Shown here: piece after piece, positions 32,363 through 43,080 of the stretch
Layout of the letters: every line of letters starts with the position of its first letter
How positions within the stretch are numbered: the stretch's first letter is position 1
Source of the DNA: Erythroxylum novogranatense
Taxonomy: Eukaryota; Streptophyta; Magnoliopsida; Malpighiales; Erythroxylaceae
Assembly (NCBI GenBank): GCA_029891385.1
Contig: CM057228.1
Coordinates: 66,470,523 to 66,534,522, forward strand
Length of the DNA: 64,000 bases
Direction: 5' to 3'
Made by a program: the position numbers and the translations under genes
The notes under the pieces: model-generated
Seen by the model: the letters and a program-made list of their open reading frames with translations, nothing else
Told to the model about the DNA's origin: nothing
The model's database searches: none

Positions 32363-33620
32363 GAGCCTTAAATGTAGAGTTAAATCTGGAGCAGGATGGG
32401 GCTTTGATTGCTACACTGAAACTCAGACCGATGCTACATGAGAGAATCAGGAGAGTTCAGGGCAAAGATCCTGATATGGTGAAACTGATGGAGAAAGTAA
32501 AGGCAATCCGAATTCTGAGTTCGAATTGTGGGATGAGACATTATGGTTGAGACAGAGGCTATTTGTGTCTGATGTGGATGATCTGAGGAGGGAGATTTTG
32601 GAGGAAGCTCATATGGTCGCCTATGCTATGCATCCTGGTACTACCAAGATGTATAACACTCTAAAGCAATATTTCTAGTGGCTTGGCATGAAGAAGCAGC
32701 TAGCAGAGTATGTATCCAGGTGTATGACGTGCCAGCAAGTTAAAGCTGAACACTAGGCTTCAGTAGGGAAGCTCCATTCGTTGCCTATTTCCAAGTGAAA
32801 ATGGGAACGAATAATTATGGATTTCATCATGGGATTGCCCAAGACTCCGAGGAAACATGATGCTATATGGGTCATAGTGGATCGATTAACTAAATCGGCC
32901 CATTTTTTGCCAGTGAGGGAGAATAATTCACTCGATCAGCTGGCTCAGAAGTATGTGAATGAGGTAGTGAGACTGCATGGGGTTCCAGTGTCAATAGTAT
33001 CAGACAGGGATCCCAGATTTACTTCAAGGTTTTGGAAGAGTTTGCATTCTAATATGGATACTAAGTTGAATTTCAACATAGCATTTCATCCTTAGACAGA
33101 TGGACAAAGTGAGAGGACAGTCAAGACTGTTGAGGATATGCTTCGAGCTTGTGTATTGGAGTTTAGAGGAGCGTGGGATTAATATCTATCCCTGATTGAG
33201 TTTTCTTATAACAACCATTATCACAGTAGCATCGGAATGGCCCCATATGAGGCATTGTAAGGAAGACAGTGTCGATCACCTCTGTATTGGGATGAAGAGG
33301 GTTTGAGGATGGTTGAAGGCCTAGAGTTGATTCATGATACAGTGGATAAGGTGAAATTGATCCGGAGTCGAATTAAAGCGGCTCAAGATAGACAGAAGAG
33401 TTATGTGGATCAGCATCGAAGGGATATGGAGTACACTGTAGGAGACAAAGTTTTCCTACGAGTGTCACCGTGGAGAGGAGTGTTGAGATTCGGTAAAAAG
33501 GGCAAGTTGAGCCCTAGGTACATTGGTCCTTATGAGATCATTGAGAGCATAGGACCTTTGGCCTATAAGTTGGCTTTACTGAATGAGATGTCTCAATTGC
33601 ACAATATTTTTCATTTGAAT
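32363..33620 (+). pseudogene. Gypsy-2 integrase
   Basis: The zinc-binding HHCC region (AYAMHPGTTKMYNTLK, then CMTCQQVKAEH) spans about 32610-32760. The DDE core follows: MDFIMGLPKTPRKHDAIWVI, DRLTKSAHFLPVREN, VSIVSDRDPRFTSRFWKSL, then FHP, a stop and TDGQSERTVKT. The catalytic Glu (33111-33113) is kept. Stops at 32754 and 33093 stand where Gypsy-3 has Gln. The C-terminal part 33303-33638 has VGDKVFLRVSPWRGVLRFGK and LSPRYIGPYEIIE. Confidence 0.9.
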
Positions 33621-33890
33621 ATGCTCCGAAAAAACTGATCAGATCCGACACATGTAATACCGGCTCAGGAGATTGAGGTTGCTAGCAATTTGAGCTATGT
33701 TGAGGAGCCGATCAAGATTGTGGGATCACGGATTAAGCAGTTGAGAAAAAGGGTCATTCCATTAGTGAAAGTCCTATGGAGGAACCACTCAACTGAGGAA
33801 GCAACTTGGGAGACAGAGGAGCATATGAGTAGGCAATATCCTCACCTGTTCGATCATACAGGTAAGAATTTAGAGGACGAATTTTTTTTG
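33621..33890 (+). pseudogene. Gypsy-2 chromodomain region
   Basis: After a stop at 33636 the sequence reads SYVEEPIKIVGSRIKQLRKR, VIPLVKVLWRNHSTEEATWE and EHMSRQYPHLFDHTGKN. This is the chromodomain fused to the integrase C-terminus in chromoviruses, thought to guide integration to heterochromatin. The motif V-K-V-L-W with E-E-A-T-W-E is well kept. The frame is open from 33690 to 33944, running past the polypurine tract into the LTR. Confidence 0.85.
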
Positions 33891-33891
33891 T

Positions 33892-33904
33892 TAGGAGGGG
33901 AGAG
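33892..33904 (+). other. Gypsy-2 polypurine tract
   Basis: AGGAGGGGAGAG lies directly before TTGTAACATCCC. This confirms that the sequence from 33906 is the true 3' LTR of the integrase-bearing half. Confidence 0.85.
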
Positions 33905-33905
33905 T

Positions 33906-34849
33906 TGTAACATCCCATCACCGATGGGAAAGGTAGAATCGTAATTTGGAATGATTTTTGAGTGTTTAGAATTGTCTTAATATGTTCATGCATACACATA
34001 CAAGTGACTAGTGAATTTTGCACATGTAAATAACTGTACATGCATTCATGACTTTTCCCGATATATTTGGTCATAAATGTGATTGGTATGATAAATGTGA
34101 TCTTTTGCGTTTGGAAAATTGATTGGAGAGGGTCATTGAGGTTTTAAAATTGATAGAGAATTTTAATGAATTTTTTGTGAAATTTTGGGGTACTTTTTCA
34201 GACTAGGAAAAATGCCAAGTGGCAGACTGATTGTTTCCCGGTGTAGAAATGACTGTCCAATGGCATTGAAAATTTAGATACATGCTTTTAGGATTTATTA
34301 ATGTGAGCCATTGGAATTTAGAGAGAAATTTGAGTAGGAATTGGAATTAAATTGGAGAGAAACTAAATGGAGGCTTAAGAAGGTGACATGTGGCAAGTGA
34401 CACTTGTCACTTGCCTATCATGCCACCAAGGTTATAGTTGTTAAATAAAATCCTCCCATCTTTTACTCATTCTCGATGCTTCTCTTGTCTAATGTGATAG
34501 GTGATATTTGTGAAAATTTCCTCCACCACTTCGTAGTCTTCTTTCTTCCTTGCTCTTTTTGCAATTTTGATCATATTTTCTATCTTCCTTTACCTTGCCT
34601 TCCCTTCTTTTGGTTCATTAGCAACCTAAGCTTTCTACTCCCCCTTTAGATGATGATGGTCGTGTGTTTGAGTGGAAGTTAGAGAGTTGGTAAAAAGTTT
34701 GGAGAGTTGAAGATTTGGAAGCTTAATAGGTAAGAAACATGTTATTGATGATGGATTTGTAGTTAAATTAATTATTTATGATGTTCTTTAAAGTAAATTG
34801 CATGACAATTTTATTGGGTTTGTAATTTACTTGTTTGATAGATGGTTGA
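33906..34849 (+). repeat. Gypsy-2 3' LTR, segment 1 (TGTAACATCCC type)
   Basis: Starts TGTAACATCCCATCACC. It parallels the solo LTR at 40509: both have ATGTTCATGCATA, GCACATG and TACATGCATTCATGA early on. A possible TATA-like stretch is GTTAAATAAAATCC near 34440. It is cut by element B at 34849, after the target copy GTTGA (34845-34849). Confidence 0.85.
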
Positions 34850-34929
34850 TGCTAGGCCCCATTTCCGGAACCCAACCTCAGAAATAAAATACCATCATAC
34901 CTAAGCGTGGTTCCTTGTAATCTTTTCTT

Positions 34930-34941
34930 GCTCTGAAACCA
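34930..34941 (-). promoter_or_regulatory. Element B primer-binding site
   Basis: The minus strand reads TGGTTTCAGAGC, one mismatch from TGGTATCAGAGC, four bases from the LTR end at 34946. Confidence 0.75.
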
Positions 34942-34945
34942 CCTA

Positions 34946-35811
34946 TGTTGGGACCTGATTTCGAAACCGGACCCCAACCGGAAGAACGAGAAATGAAGGA
35001 ATAGATGGTGAAACAAAAGAACGGAATCGAAAGCGAAACAAATGAACAGAAAAAATCAAGAGCGAAAGAATCCAAAACGAATCAAATCATTAGGCGAAAG
35101 AATCGAATCAAAGCACACAAACGGCTCAATCGAACTAAAATCAAATTTCCGACATCTGTGAACGTGTATCTTAATGAAAACTAGTGTTGGAAACCTTAGA
35201 CTAAACCAATATGAAACCGGTCTAAATTTTTTTTCTCTTCATTCTATTCAAAACCATTTCAATCTTCCATTTAGAATTTATCAAGTTCACAAACTCGAAT
35301 ATTTTATCCTTCACATTCATACATGTCACAATATTCATCTTTTAACCAAATCTTATTTTCATTTGCCAAAAGAAACTTAACACACATATCCATATATCCA
35401 CAATTCATACACTAAAAGCAATTAAATATCTCAATTCCAGTAACATAATTCATCAGACCTCCTGTCTGGAACCCATATCATATTCAGTCACATTCATATC
35501 TCAATTCAATGTACAAATTCATAATTCATACTCATCATGAAATAAAAGCTTATATAACACTAATGGCATTCCAAGCCATATACAAAATCAATATCCATAA
35601 TCCGAAAATACAAAATATACAACTCTTGAATATATTGGATACAAAAGTCACAAAAATCTCCACCATACTTAACATAAGCCTAAAACCATATTTTTACAAA
35701 AATCGAACTTCAAAAACATCATCATAAACAAACATAACGGATAAACATCTTGGCTTTCTTTCATCCGATTTCTTTCTTGAAACCTGGAGATGGGGATGAA
35801 AGGGGGTGAGC
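34946..35811 (-). repeat. Element B LTR, left part (U5 side)
   Basis: Begins TGTTGGGACCTGATTTCG. It runs parallel to LTR A (6771 on), including TTTCATCCGATT and ACCTGGAGATGGGGATGAAA shortly before the break. Copia-C inserts after TGAGC (35807-35811). The LTR resumes at 46679 with TTTACAGCTCGTGG, matching LTR A at about 7897. No gene. Confidence 0.85.
35807..35811. repeat. Target-site duplication of Copia-C (left copy)
   Basis: TGAGC at 35807-35811 and again at 46674-46678, a perfect 5-bp pair immediately outside the LTR ends. Confidence 0.9.
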
Positions 35812-37901
35812 GGTTTGATCGGAAAAAGAAAGCATGCTTTGTTTGGAAAAACGGTAGATTTCAAAACTTATAAGAAATCATTACTTTCAGCGAAAGCAAT
35901 AAATCCAAATCAACATGCCAATCCATACATGATATGGTATAAGGATAATAAAATATAAACAAGATCAGGAGTATTACTGACTCTTTCGCTACAACTTTAA
36001 ATCTTCGCTGCGCTATCCTCTCCTTCTTCGAGTATCCAAATTCTTTGCCTTTGATTCTTTTCCTTTAGCAATCTACTTTCTCCTTGTTGTAGTATCCTCA
36101 ACCAATTCGATTTACCACCTATTCTTCAAGGACAATTAGGTTAACAAAATCCTTTGGTGGGAAAGGAGAAGAAATGTTTGGAGGAGATTTTCTTAGAAGA
36201 AGAAAAAGCAAAATTGAAACTCTTTCAATTGGTATTTTCGATTCTCTCTTTCATGAAAGGGGAGAAGGTGTAAAGAACATGCAAGAACTCTTTCTTGCCT
36301 CCCAATTTCGTATATGCATGGATGGAAGGAGAGAGAGGCATCAAATGCATCACTTCTTTCATTAATAACTCATAAAATAGCCAATAAATGAGATTATCTT
36401 CATTTATCTTTATGATGGCTATTTGAAAAGACCATAACCTAAAATTCAATACCCAATTTTGGTTTTGCCAAGAAGAAAGAAGGAAGATGGTCCATCTAAT
36501 GTACATATTTCATCTTTAATCTAATGAATGCAAATAGGTTACAAGCCAACATTAAAAGACAACCATTAAACCATTTAATGGTAAGTTCATAACTCCATTT
36601 AATGATGATTAACCATAATAAAGACCATCTTTATTTAGCATTTTAATGTCAAATGTGTGGTTACACATTTAACCTACGAATAACCGAAATTGCTATCTTC
36701 TTCTTAAAAAAATTGTTTTAATATAATTAATCTAATTAATTACATTAAACCAAAAACCAAGCCCATTACTAAATGTACATTTGGGCTTCTTTAATTAGAC
36801 CAAGCCCAAGATTCAATTACGGGTTTCTAATTAACCTCCATTTATATTTCTTACTTAGCTTGATAACCTTCCTTAAAGCCAAGTGGAGAATCTTATTGGA
36901 CTTTGATAATTCAAGCTTCAATAAGCCCATAATTAATTCAATTTCATTGGAATTAATTCTAGCTTATTAACTAAATGTCATTCCACTAAAGACAATTAGT
37001 TGAACTCTTGAATTATTAAATATTATTAGAATATGTCCAATTGCAAACCCTATTTAGAACCTTATTATAGCCATCCGCATAACAAAGGGTAAAATTACCA
37101 TTTTGCCTTTATGTTGGTTTTTCCTTCTAGATCTCTCATTTTACTTTATATGGTGATTAACACATAAGATCTCATCTCGGTGTTAAGACTTGATGGGTAG
37201 CTAGTCCATCAAACTCTGGCGCCATTTAATCACCAAATCTCCTTAAAACATCTAGAAGAGATGATAACACTATAAACTCTTTATTTGAGTGAATGTTCAC
37301 GATACATGTTTCAATTAATAATTCCAACATGCGGAACCTGGATTAATACTCCATAAAATCCATTACGATCATATCAAAATTATAATGAAACATATATGAG
37401 TTCACCACTCATCAAGATTATGGTTCATAATAAGCGAATGCTTAAGTTGTATGTTTTAAGATTAAAGTAACGACCCACTTTATTCTTGAAAACATACTTG
37501 ATTCCAGATTCATTTAATAATGCCATTATCGATAGTCAACTATTATCATGATATGAAACTCATCATTCCCTTGAAGTAAACTCCTTTACTTATATGGAGA
37601 TAAATCGCAACACTACAGTCTAAACCATAATCAAGCGACCAACTTGATTATTTAACTGTGAATCAATTAATTTAGATTCTAATAATATACATGTTTTCCA
37701 TACATCTCTATGTATATATATATTACTTACAAAAGAATCTTGGTACCTTATGACAAGATATATAATGCTCATACAGATAAAACCAAACTCTTTTGTTTTA
37801 TTAATAATAAATATTTTCATTACAAAACTGTAACTGAAGAAGATAAAGTGACATGTAAATACACTTGTTTTCTAGGGCACTATATTTACATAAATCCAAC
37901 A
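35812..37901 (-). repeat. Copia-C 3' LTR
   Basis: On the plus strand it begins GGTTTGATCGGAAAAAG, where the other copy has TGTTGGATCGG, and ends AATCCAACA. It parallels 44585-46673 throughout, with scattered substitutions and small indels. The short frames inside (for example a 63-residue one at 36174-36365) recur in the other LTR and are not genes. The next bases are the polypurine tract (plus strand ATCTCCCACTTGCCC). Confidence 0.95.
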
Positions 37902-37915
37902 ATCTCCCACTTGCC

Positions 37916-38608
37916 CTAATGCAATTTTGACATATCCCTCATTCTCATCCCTTCTAGGTGACCGTCAAAGCTTTTTGGAGTCAGTGTCTTTGTGAACGGA
38001 TCAACAAGGTTTTTCTCGGTGGGAATCTTTACCACATCCACTTCTCCACGTTGTAATATCTCCCTTATAAGATGATACTTTTGCTCAATGTGTTTGGCAG
38101 CTTTGTGGTTCCGAGGTTCTTTAGAATTAGCCACTACCCCACTATTATCACAATAAAGTGTAATGGCATTTTCCGCCTCTGGAACTACCTCCAAATCATT
38201 TAGGAACTTTCGGAGCCAGACAACTTCCTTTGCTGCTTCACAAGCAACAATATACTCAGCCTCCATAGTCGAATCAGCAATACAAGATTGCTTGACACTC
38301 CTCCAAACTATGGCTCCACCTCCTAAAGTAAATATAGAACCAGAAGTTGATTTCCTTGAATCAACATCAGATTGGATATCATAATCCGTATATCCTATCG
38401 GAATAAGATTACTTCCAGAGTAAACAAGCATTAAGTTCTTCATCCTACGAAGACACTTAAGTATACACTTAACCGCAGTCCAATGTTCCATTCTTGGATT
38501 GGATTGAAATCTGCTTACCAGTCCCATTGTGTTACAGATATCTGGTCTAGTGCACAGCATTGCATACATCAAACTACCAACTACCGAAGCATATGGAATG
38601 TTACGCAT
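37916..38608 (-). pseudogene. Copia-C RNase H
   Basis: An open frame of 230 residues: IPYASVVGSLMYAMLCTRPD, GYTDYDIQSDVDSRKSTSG, IADSTMEAEYIVACEAAKE, TLYCDNSGVVANSKEP, HIEQKYHLIREILQRGEVDV and PFTKTLTPKSFDGHLEG. These cover the end of RT and the whole Ty1/copia RNase H with the D-E-D residues (DYDIQSD, MEAEY, CDNSG). It ends DMSKLH beside the polypurine tract. It is cut from RT by a frame change at about 38600. Confidence 0.9.
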
Positions 38609-39431
38609 GCGTTTAACCTCCTCTTGGGTTTAAGGTGCTTGTTCCTTTGAAAGTTTGATTCCATGTCTAGTAGGAGTAAAACCCCTCTTGGAATCTTACA
38701 TGGCGAACTTATTGACATATTCTCAATGTAGGTTAGTTGAGACAAAGCTATCTGCTTGTTCTTTCGATCCCTTATAAGTTTGATCCCCAGAACATAGGTA
38801 GCCTCTCCCAAATCTTTCATTGAAAACTGTTCATTCAGCCATCCCTTAACCGCAGATAACATTCCCACATCATACCCAAAGAGCAGAATGTCATCAACAT
38901 ACAAGATTAGGAAAGTAACCTTACCTTCTTGTATTCTTTTATAAACACAAGGCTCATCTAGGTTTCGTATGAACCCATAGGTTTTGATAGCCTTATCAAA
39001 CCTAATGTTCCAAGACCTAGATGCTTGCTTAAGTCCATAAATGGTCCTTTGCAACTTGCAAACCTTATGCTCATTACCTGGCTCAATGAATCTTTCTAGT
39101 TGGGCCATATAAATGGTCTCCTCAAGATCCCCATTAAGAAATGCGGTCTTGACATCCATTTGCCATATTTCATAATCGAAATAGGTTGCTATGGCCAAAA
39201 GAGTCCTGATGAATTTAAGCATGGCAACCGGAGAAAAGTCTCCTCATAGTCTATACCCTCTTTTTGAGTATAGCCTTTAGCTACCAATCTAGCTTTAAAG
39301 GTCTCTACCTTTCCATCCGATCCCCTTTTCCTTTTGTAGATCCATTTACACCCTATGGCTTTTAGACCTGGTGGTAGATCTACAAGGACCCAGACTTCAT
39401 TAATATACATAGAATCTATTTCCGATTCCAT
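38581..39431 (-). pseudogene. Copia-C reverse transcriptase
   Basis: The start [20 protein letters not shown] (39431) leads through [20 protein letters not shown], a frameshift near 39220, then WQMDVKTAFLNGDLEETIYM, IYGLKQASRSWNIRFDKAI and LILYVDDILLFG. The catalytic Y-V-D-D (38890-38901) is intact. ATYVLGIKLIRDRKNKQIAL marks the thumb. Two frame changes mean no complete enzyme is encoded. Confidence 0.9.
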
Positions 39432-39962
39432 CTCCTTGAGTCATTTTCCTGCATCAACATCATTAATAGCCTGTGTATACATAATGAGATCTATTTCTTC
39501 TTGGTCTGAGATGGCAATTAAGCCTTCTCCTAAACCCAGATACCTATCTGGCTGTCTCACAACCCTCCCACTATGTCTAGGCGCACCTTGATGTTTAGGT
39601 TGCACTTCTGATTCAACTCTTGAATCCATTTCGACATCTTGTTCTGTCATATCCAAAACAACTCTTAGTTTGGATGAAATAACTAACTCCTTTAGTACTA
39701 CTTCACTTCTTCCTTTGTGATTTTTCACAAACTCTTCCTCTAAGAAGGCTGCATTTGTCAACACAAATACCTTCTTATCATGAGGATTGTAAAAATAGCA
39801 CCCTCGAGTTCCCGTAGGATATCCTACAAACAAACATACTTCTAACCTTGGTTCCATCTTTGTGGATTCAGGCTTTAGAACATCGCCTGGGCAGCCCCAA
39901 GTCCTCAAATGCCTCAATGAAGGCACTCGACCAGTCCACAACTCCCTAGGTGTTTTAGGCAC
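39432..39962 (-). pseudogene. Copia-C integrase C-terminal part and linker
   Basis: The frame 39441-39962 reads PKTPRELWTGRVPSLRHLRT, WGCPGDVLKPESTKMEPRLE and CLFVGYPTGTRGCYFYNPHD, the typical end of copia integrase, followed by the PRHSGRVVRQPDRYLG linker. It ends next to the RT start with a stop and short overlap region. The domain would contact DNA ends and the RT part of Pol. Confidence 0.85.
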
Positions 39963-40503
39963 CGATTTGGACGGAGCAAAGTTCAGAAGATATGTTGTCG
40001 TTTATATGGCATATCCCCAGAATGATTCTGGAAGGCTTGCGTAGGACATCATTGATCTTACCATTTCCAATAGAGTTCTATTTCTCCTCTCTGCTACACC
40101 ATTCTGTTGAGGTGTACGAGGAGCTGACAAATTGGAAACAATTCCATTGTCAATTAAATATTGCTGGAACTCTCCAGATAAATACTCACCACCTCGATCT
40201 GATCGAAGCTATTTTAATGGCTTGCCAAGTTGCTTCTCAGCTTCAGCTTTGAATTCTTTGAACTTTTCAAAAGATTCACTCTTTTTATGCATCAATACAA
40301 ATAGTCATGTCTTGAGTAATCATCTATAAAAATTATGAAATATTCATAACCTCCTCTAGCTTGTACATTCATGGGCCCACATACATCATTATGTACCAAG
40401 TCAAATGTAGATTCAGATCTGTTTCCTTTAGAAGGAAATGAGGCTTTGGTCATTTTTCCTTCAATACAAGATTCACAGGTGGGTAATGGATCACTATCCA
40501 AGC
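39963..40503 (-). pseudogene. Copia-C integrase catalytic core
   Basis: After the solo LTR the frame resumes GLDSDPLPTCESCIEGKMTK, DLVHNDVCGPMN and FIIFIDDYSRHDYLY. Further down, with breaks, come LRSDRGGEYLSGEF and TPQQNGVAERRNRTLLEMV, so all three acidic catalytic residues are still present. A TAG before the LRSD segment and another after GYAI interrupt it. The zinc-binding N-terminal region is separated from the core by the solo LTR. Confidence 0.85.
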
Positions 40504-40508
40504 CTAGA
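40504..40508. repeat. Target-site duplication of the solo LTR in Copia-C (left copy)
   Basis: CTAGA at 40504-40508; the right copy CTATA is at 41713-41717, one mismatch. Removing the LTR and one copy restores the reading found in Copia-A at the same place. Confidence 0.8.
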
Positions 40509-41712
40509 TGTAACATCCCATTGCTAGTGGAAAGGGGTAGGATGGTAAATGTGAGTGACTAATGAGAGTTAGGAATGTATTCTACATGTTCATGCATAAC
40601 TTGCTACATACTTAGACTTGATTGTTGCACATGAAAATACTTGTACATGCATTCATGAATAATTCCGGGTATAATTGGAATGATTTGAGAATCTTGAATG
40701 TTATTATTATTGAAAATTTTATGGGTTAGTGAGATCTTGATGTTTTGAAGTTTAGTGGAATTATTGTATTTGTATATGTTGGTGAAATTATGGAGTATTG
40801 AGAGATATATTTATAGTAGGGAACAAGAAATAAATTAAATAAAGATTTGGAGATAGTTGGGTTGTAAAGATGATTGTTGTATTGGAAGAGGGAACTAAAT
40901 GGAGTTAGTTTCAAAGAAACTAAGTTAGGGTTTAATCATTTAGAAAGTGACATGTGTCACTTAGACCTTATACTCTAGCTAGAAGTAGGTCACTATTCCT
41001 TGAGAGTTGGCAGGTTAAGTCTTGTCCAAGTCCCTTCTTTATTCTCATCTTTCTAAAACTTCTCTCTTCGAAACACAGAATTTTCCAACAAAATAACTTC
41101 TAAGGGACTCTTGTGTTCTTCCTTTCTTTCACCAACCTTACTTTGCCATGTGTGTCATCTATTCTAAGGAAAAACCAGAAGCTGATCATTTCACTCAGTG
41201 AAGTACGAAAACATGTGGAGTTTAGGGCTTGAAGATTTTGGAGATTTCAGCAGGTAAGTGTTAGAGAAATCCTTCACTGTTGGGGGTTTGTGAAATAAAG
41301 TTGATAGATTACTATCATCTGCATGAAAAATGTACTTCATGTGTTTGTTCTTAAATATTGGTTAGTTGGGGAGAAATAAATTCAGTTATAGTGTTAAATT
41401 AGTTTTTGAGAAAACTTTTGGTGTTTGGTGACGTAAAATGTTGAAAGTTAGAAAGTCTGGAAAATTTCTCACTGAGCATGTTTCAGTATTTTGGCCATAA
41501 TATTTTCTGTGGTTGTCTAAATAAGATGATTCTTGATTCGGATTAAACTAGGAATATATGGCTACAATTTGTATGAAGACATTGAATTTCAGTTATGTCT
41601 CTAAGAGTCTCAAAAGTTGTCACGAAGTTGAGAACTGGGTGCAGGATGTTGAGAGTTGAGCGAATGACCTCCGGGTGTCCCGGTGGATACCCTGCGGTAA
41701 GGGGGCACTACA
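40509..41712 (+). repeat. Solo chromovirus LTR inside Copia-C integrase
   Basis: Starts TGTAACATCCCATTGC and ends GGGCACTACA. It is 1204 bp, with no internal domain and a near-perfect 5-bp target duplication. It belongs to the same family as the Gypsy-2 3' LTR, and gives a complete reference for that interrupted LTR. Solo LTRs arise by recombination between the two LTRs of one element. It is antisense to Copia-C. Confidence 0.9.
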
Positions 41713-41717
41713 CTATA

Positions 41718-41943
41718 AGGATCCCATCCTTTACTAGCCTTTCAAGTCTTTTCTGATTGATATGAACTATTCTTAAATGCCACAGATACTTTGAATTAAT
41801 GCTAGAGATTTTGGATTGTCTTGGTTTTATCAATTCTGTGGTGTTTAGTGAGTCTTTCATAGGTTCTATAAAAAACAATCCTTGTTTAGTTATCACATCA
41901 CAAATAAAATCCTTATTCTTATATATTGAAACAACCTTTCAAA
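41718..41943 (-). pseudogene. Copia-C GAG-pre-integrase segment
   Basis: Reads ITKQGLFFIEPMKDSL, KISSINSKYLWHLRIVHINQ and KRLERLVKDGIL. It holds the histidines of the zinc-binding integrase N-terminus (LWHLR...HIN), and the matching cysteines lie across the solo LTR. The TAG at about 41944, where Copia-A has a Tyr codon, separates it from Gag-protease. Confidence 0.85.
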
Positions 41944-43080
41944 CTATAAGGAATAACCAGATTTTATTAGACAAAAAATAGAAATCATGTTCCTTACTAT
42001 CATTGGCATGTAATAAACATCCTCCAAATATAACCTATGACTACTAGGAAAGTCCAAGATAACTACTTCCACTGATTCTGCTGAAACATAGGAACCATCT
42101 GCTATCTTGACTTGAAACTGGCCTTTAGGTAGTCTTTTCCTTTGTTGGAACCCCTGCAAAGAATTACAAACATGTTTAGCGACTCCTGAATCTAATATCC
42201 AAGAAGTAGATAAATCTCCCGCATTTCTAGTTCCTAACAAACTTAGGAAGCCCATACCTTGTTTGCTTTTGAGGGACTCTAGGTAGACTGGACAGTTTCT
42301 TTTCCAGTGGCCCATCTCATCACAGTGGAAAAACTTTCCTTTGATGTTCTCTTTGGTCTTATTTTTCATGGATTTGGCCTTGACTGCTGTTTGGGCCTTC
42401 TTTTTCATTGGACACTTCTTTTTTTCCTTACCCTTACCCTTGGGCTTAGAAGAAGAAGCTACATTAGCTTCTGGCCCATGAGCCTTAATATTCAATATCT
42501 CCTCCGTGCTCTGGAGGGTATTCATCAACTCACTCAAGGTGTAATCCTTGCTGTTAAGCTCATAGTCCAACTTAAACTGCTGAAAAGAAGAGTTTAAGCT
42601 ATTGATGATCATAATCATCTGCGTGTCTGCATCCATATCCGCCCCAAGCATCTCAGCCTCAGTGACCGCAGAGATTACCTTCATCATGTAATCCTGCACC
42701 GGTTCACCAGATTTTTGTCTGAGATTATGAAAGGTTTGGATAGCTTTCACTCTTGCCGACCTAGTCCTCACACCAAACATCTCATATAGGTGATGGACCA
42801 TTGCACTAGTAGTTTTCATGCAAGCAATTTGCTTTTGCAGCATGCCACTGACAGAAGCCAGAATATAACACTTAGTAGTCTTGTCAGCATTCTGCCAGCG
42901 CTCATGTCGTTGGACTTGCTCAGGAGTTGAATCTCCATTTGGAGGTGTAGGCTCATTTTCAGTTAACACCCATGAAATACGCTCATATTGAAGAACAATG
43001 TCAAGGTTACGTCTCCATTCATTAAAATTGTCTCCTTTTTCCAATTTGTTATTAGTCAAGAGCAGGGTAAGTGGATTCAT
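41944..43080 (-). CDS. Copia-C Gag-protease open frame (378 residues)
   Basis: The longest uninterrupted frame in the window. ATG at 43080 starts MNPLTLLLTNNKLEKGDNFN; the capsid-like part includes EWRRNLDIVLQYERISWVL, HHLYEMFGVRTRSARVKAIQ and MIMIINSLNSSFQQFKLDY. A Lys-rich stretch (about residues 215-250) precedes the knuckle FFHCDEMGHWKRNCP, which lacks the first Cys of CCHC. The protease motif ILDSGVAKHVCNS follows at about residues 300-315. The frame stops at YSL where Copia-A continues, so it ends within protease or just after it. The same start position exists in Copia-A as ATA. It could be translated if transcribed from the 5' LTR; expression is not shown. Confidence 0.8.
   Translation of the reverse strand: MNPLTLLLTNNKLEKGDNFNEWRRNLDIVLQYERISWVLTENEPTPPNGDSTPEQVQRHERWQNADKTTKCYILASVSGMLQKQIACMKTTSAMVHHLYEMFGVRTRSARVKAIQTFHNLRQKSGEPVQDYMMKVISAVTEAEMLGADMDADTQMIMIINSLNSSFQQFKLDYELNSKDYTLSELMNTLQSTEEILNIKAHGPEANVASSSKPKGKGKEKKKCPMKKKAQTAVKAKSMKNKTKENIKGKFFHCDEMGHWKRNCPVYLESLKSKQGMGFLSLLGTRNAGDLSTSWILDSGVAKHVCNSLQGFQQRKRLPKGQFQVKIADGSYVSAESVEVVILDFPSSHRLYLEDVYYMPMIVRNMISIFCLIKSGYSL

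Noticed and set aside
36174..36365. 63-residue frame nearly repeated at 44947-45138, as if a conserved duplicated gene
   Set aside because: The two lie at the same place in the two LTRs of Copia-C, so their similarity comes from LTR duplication.
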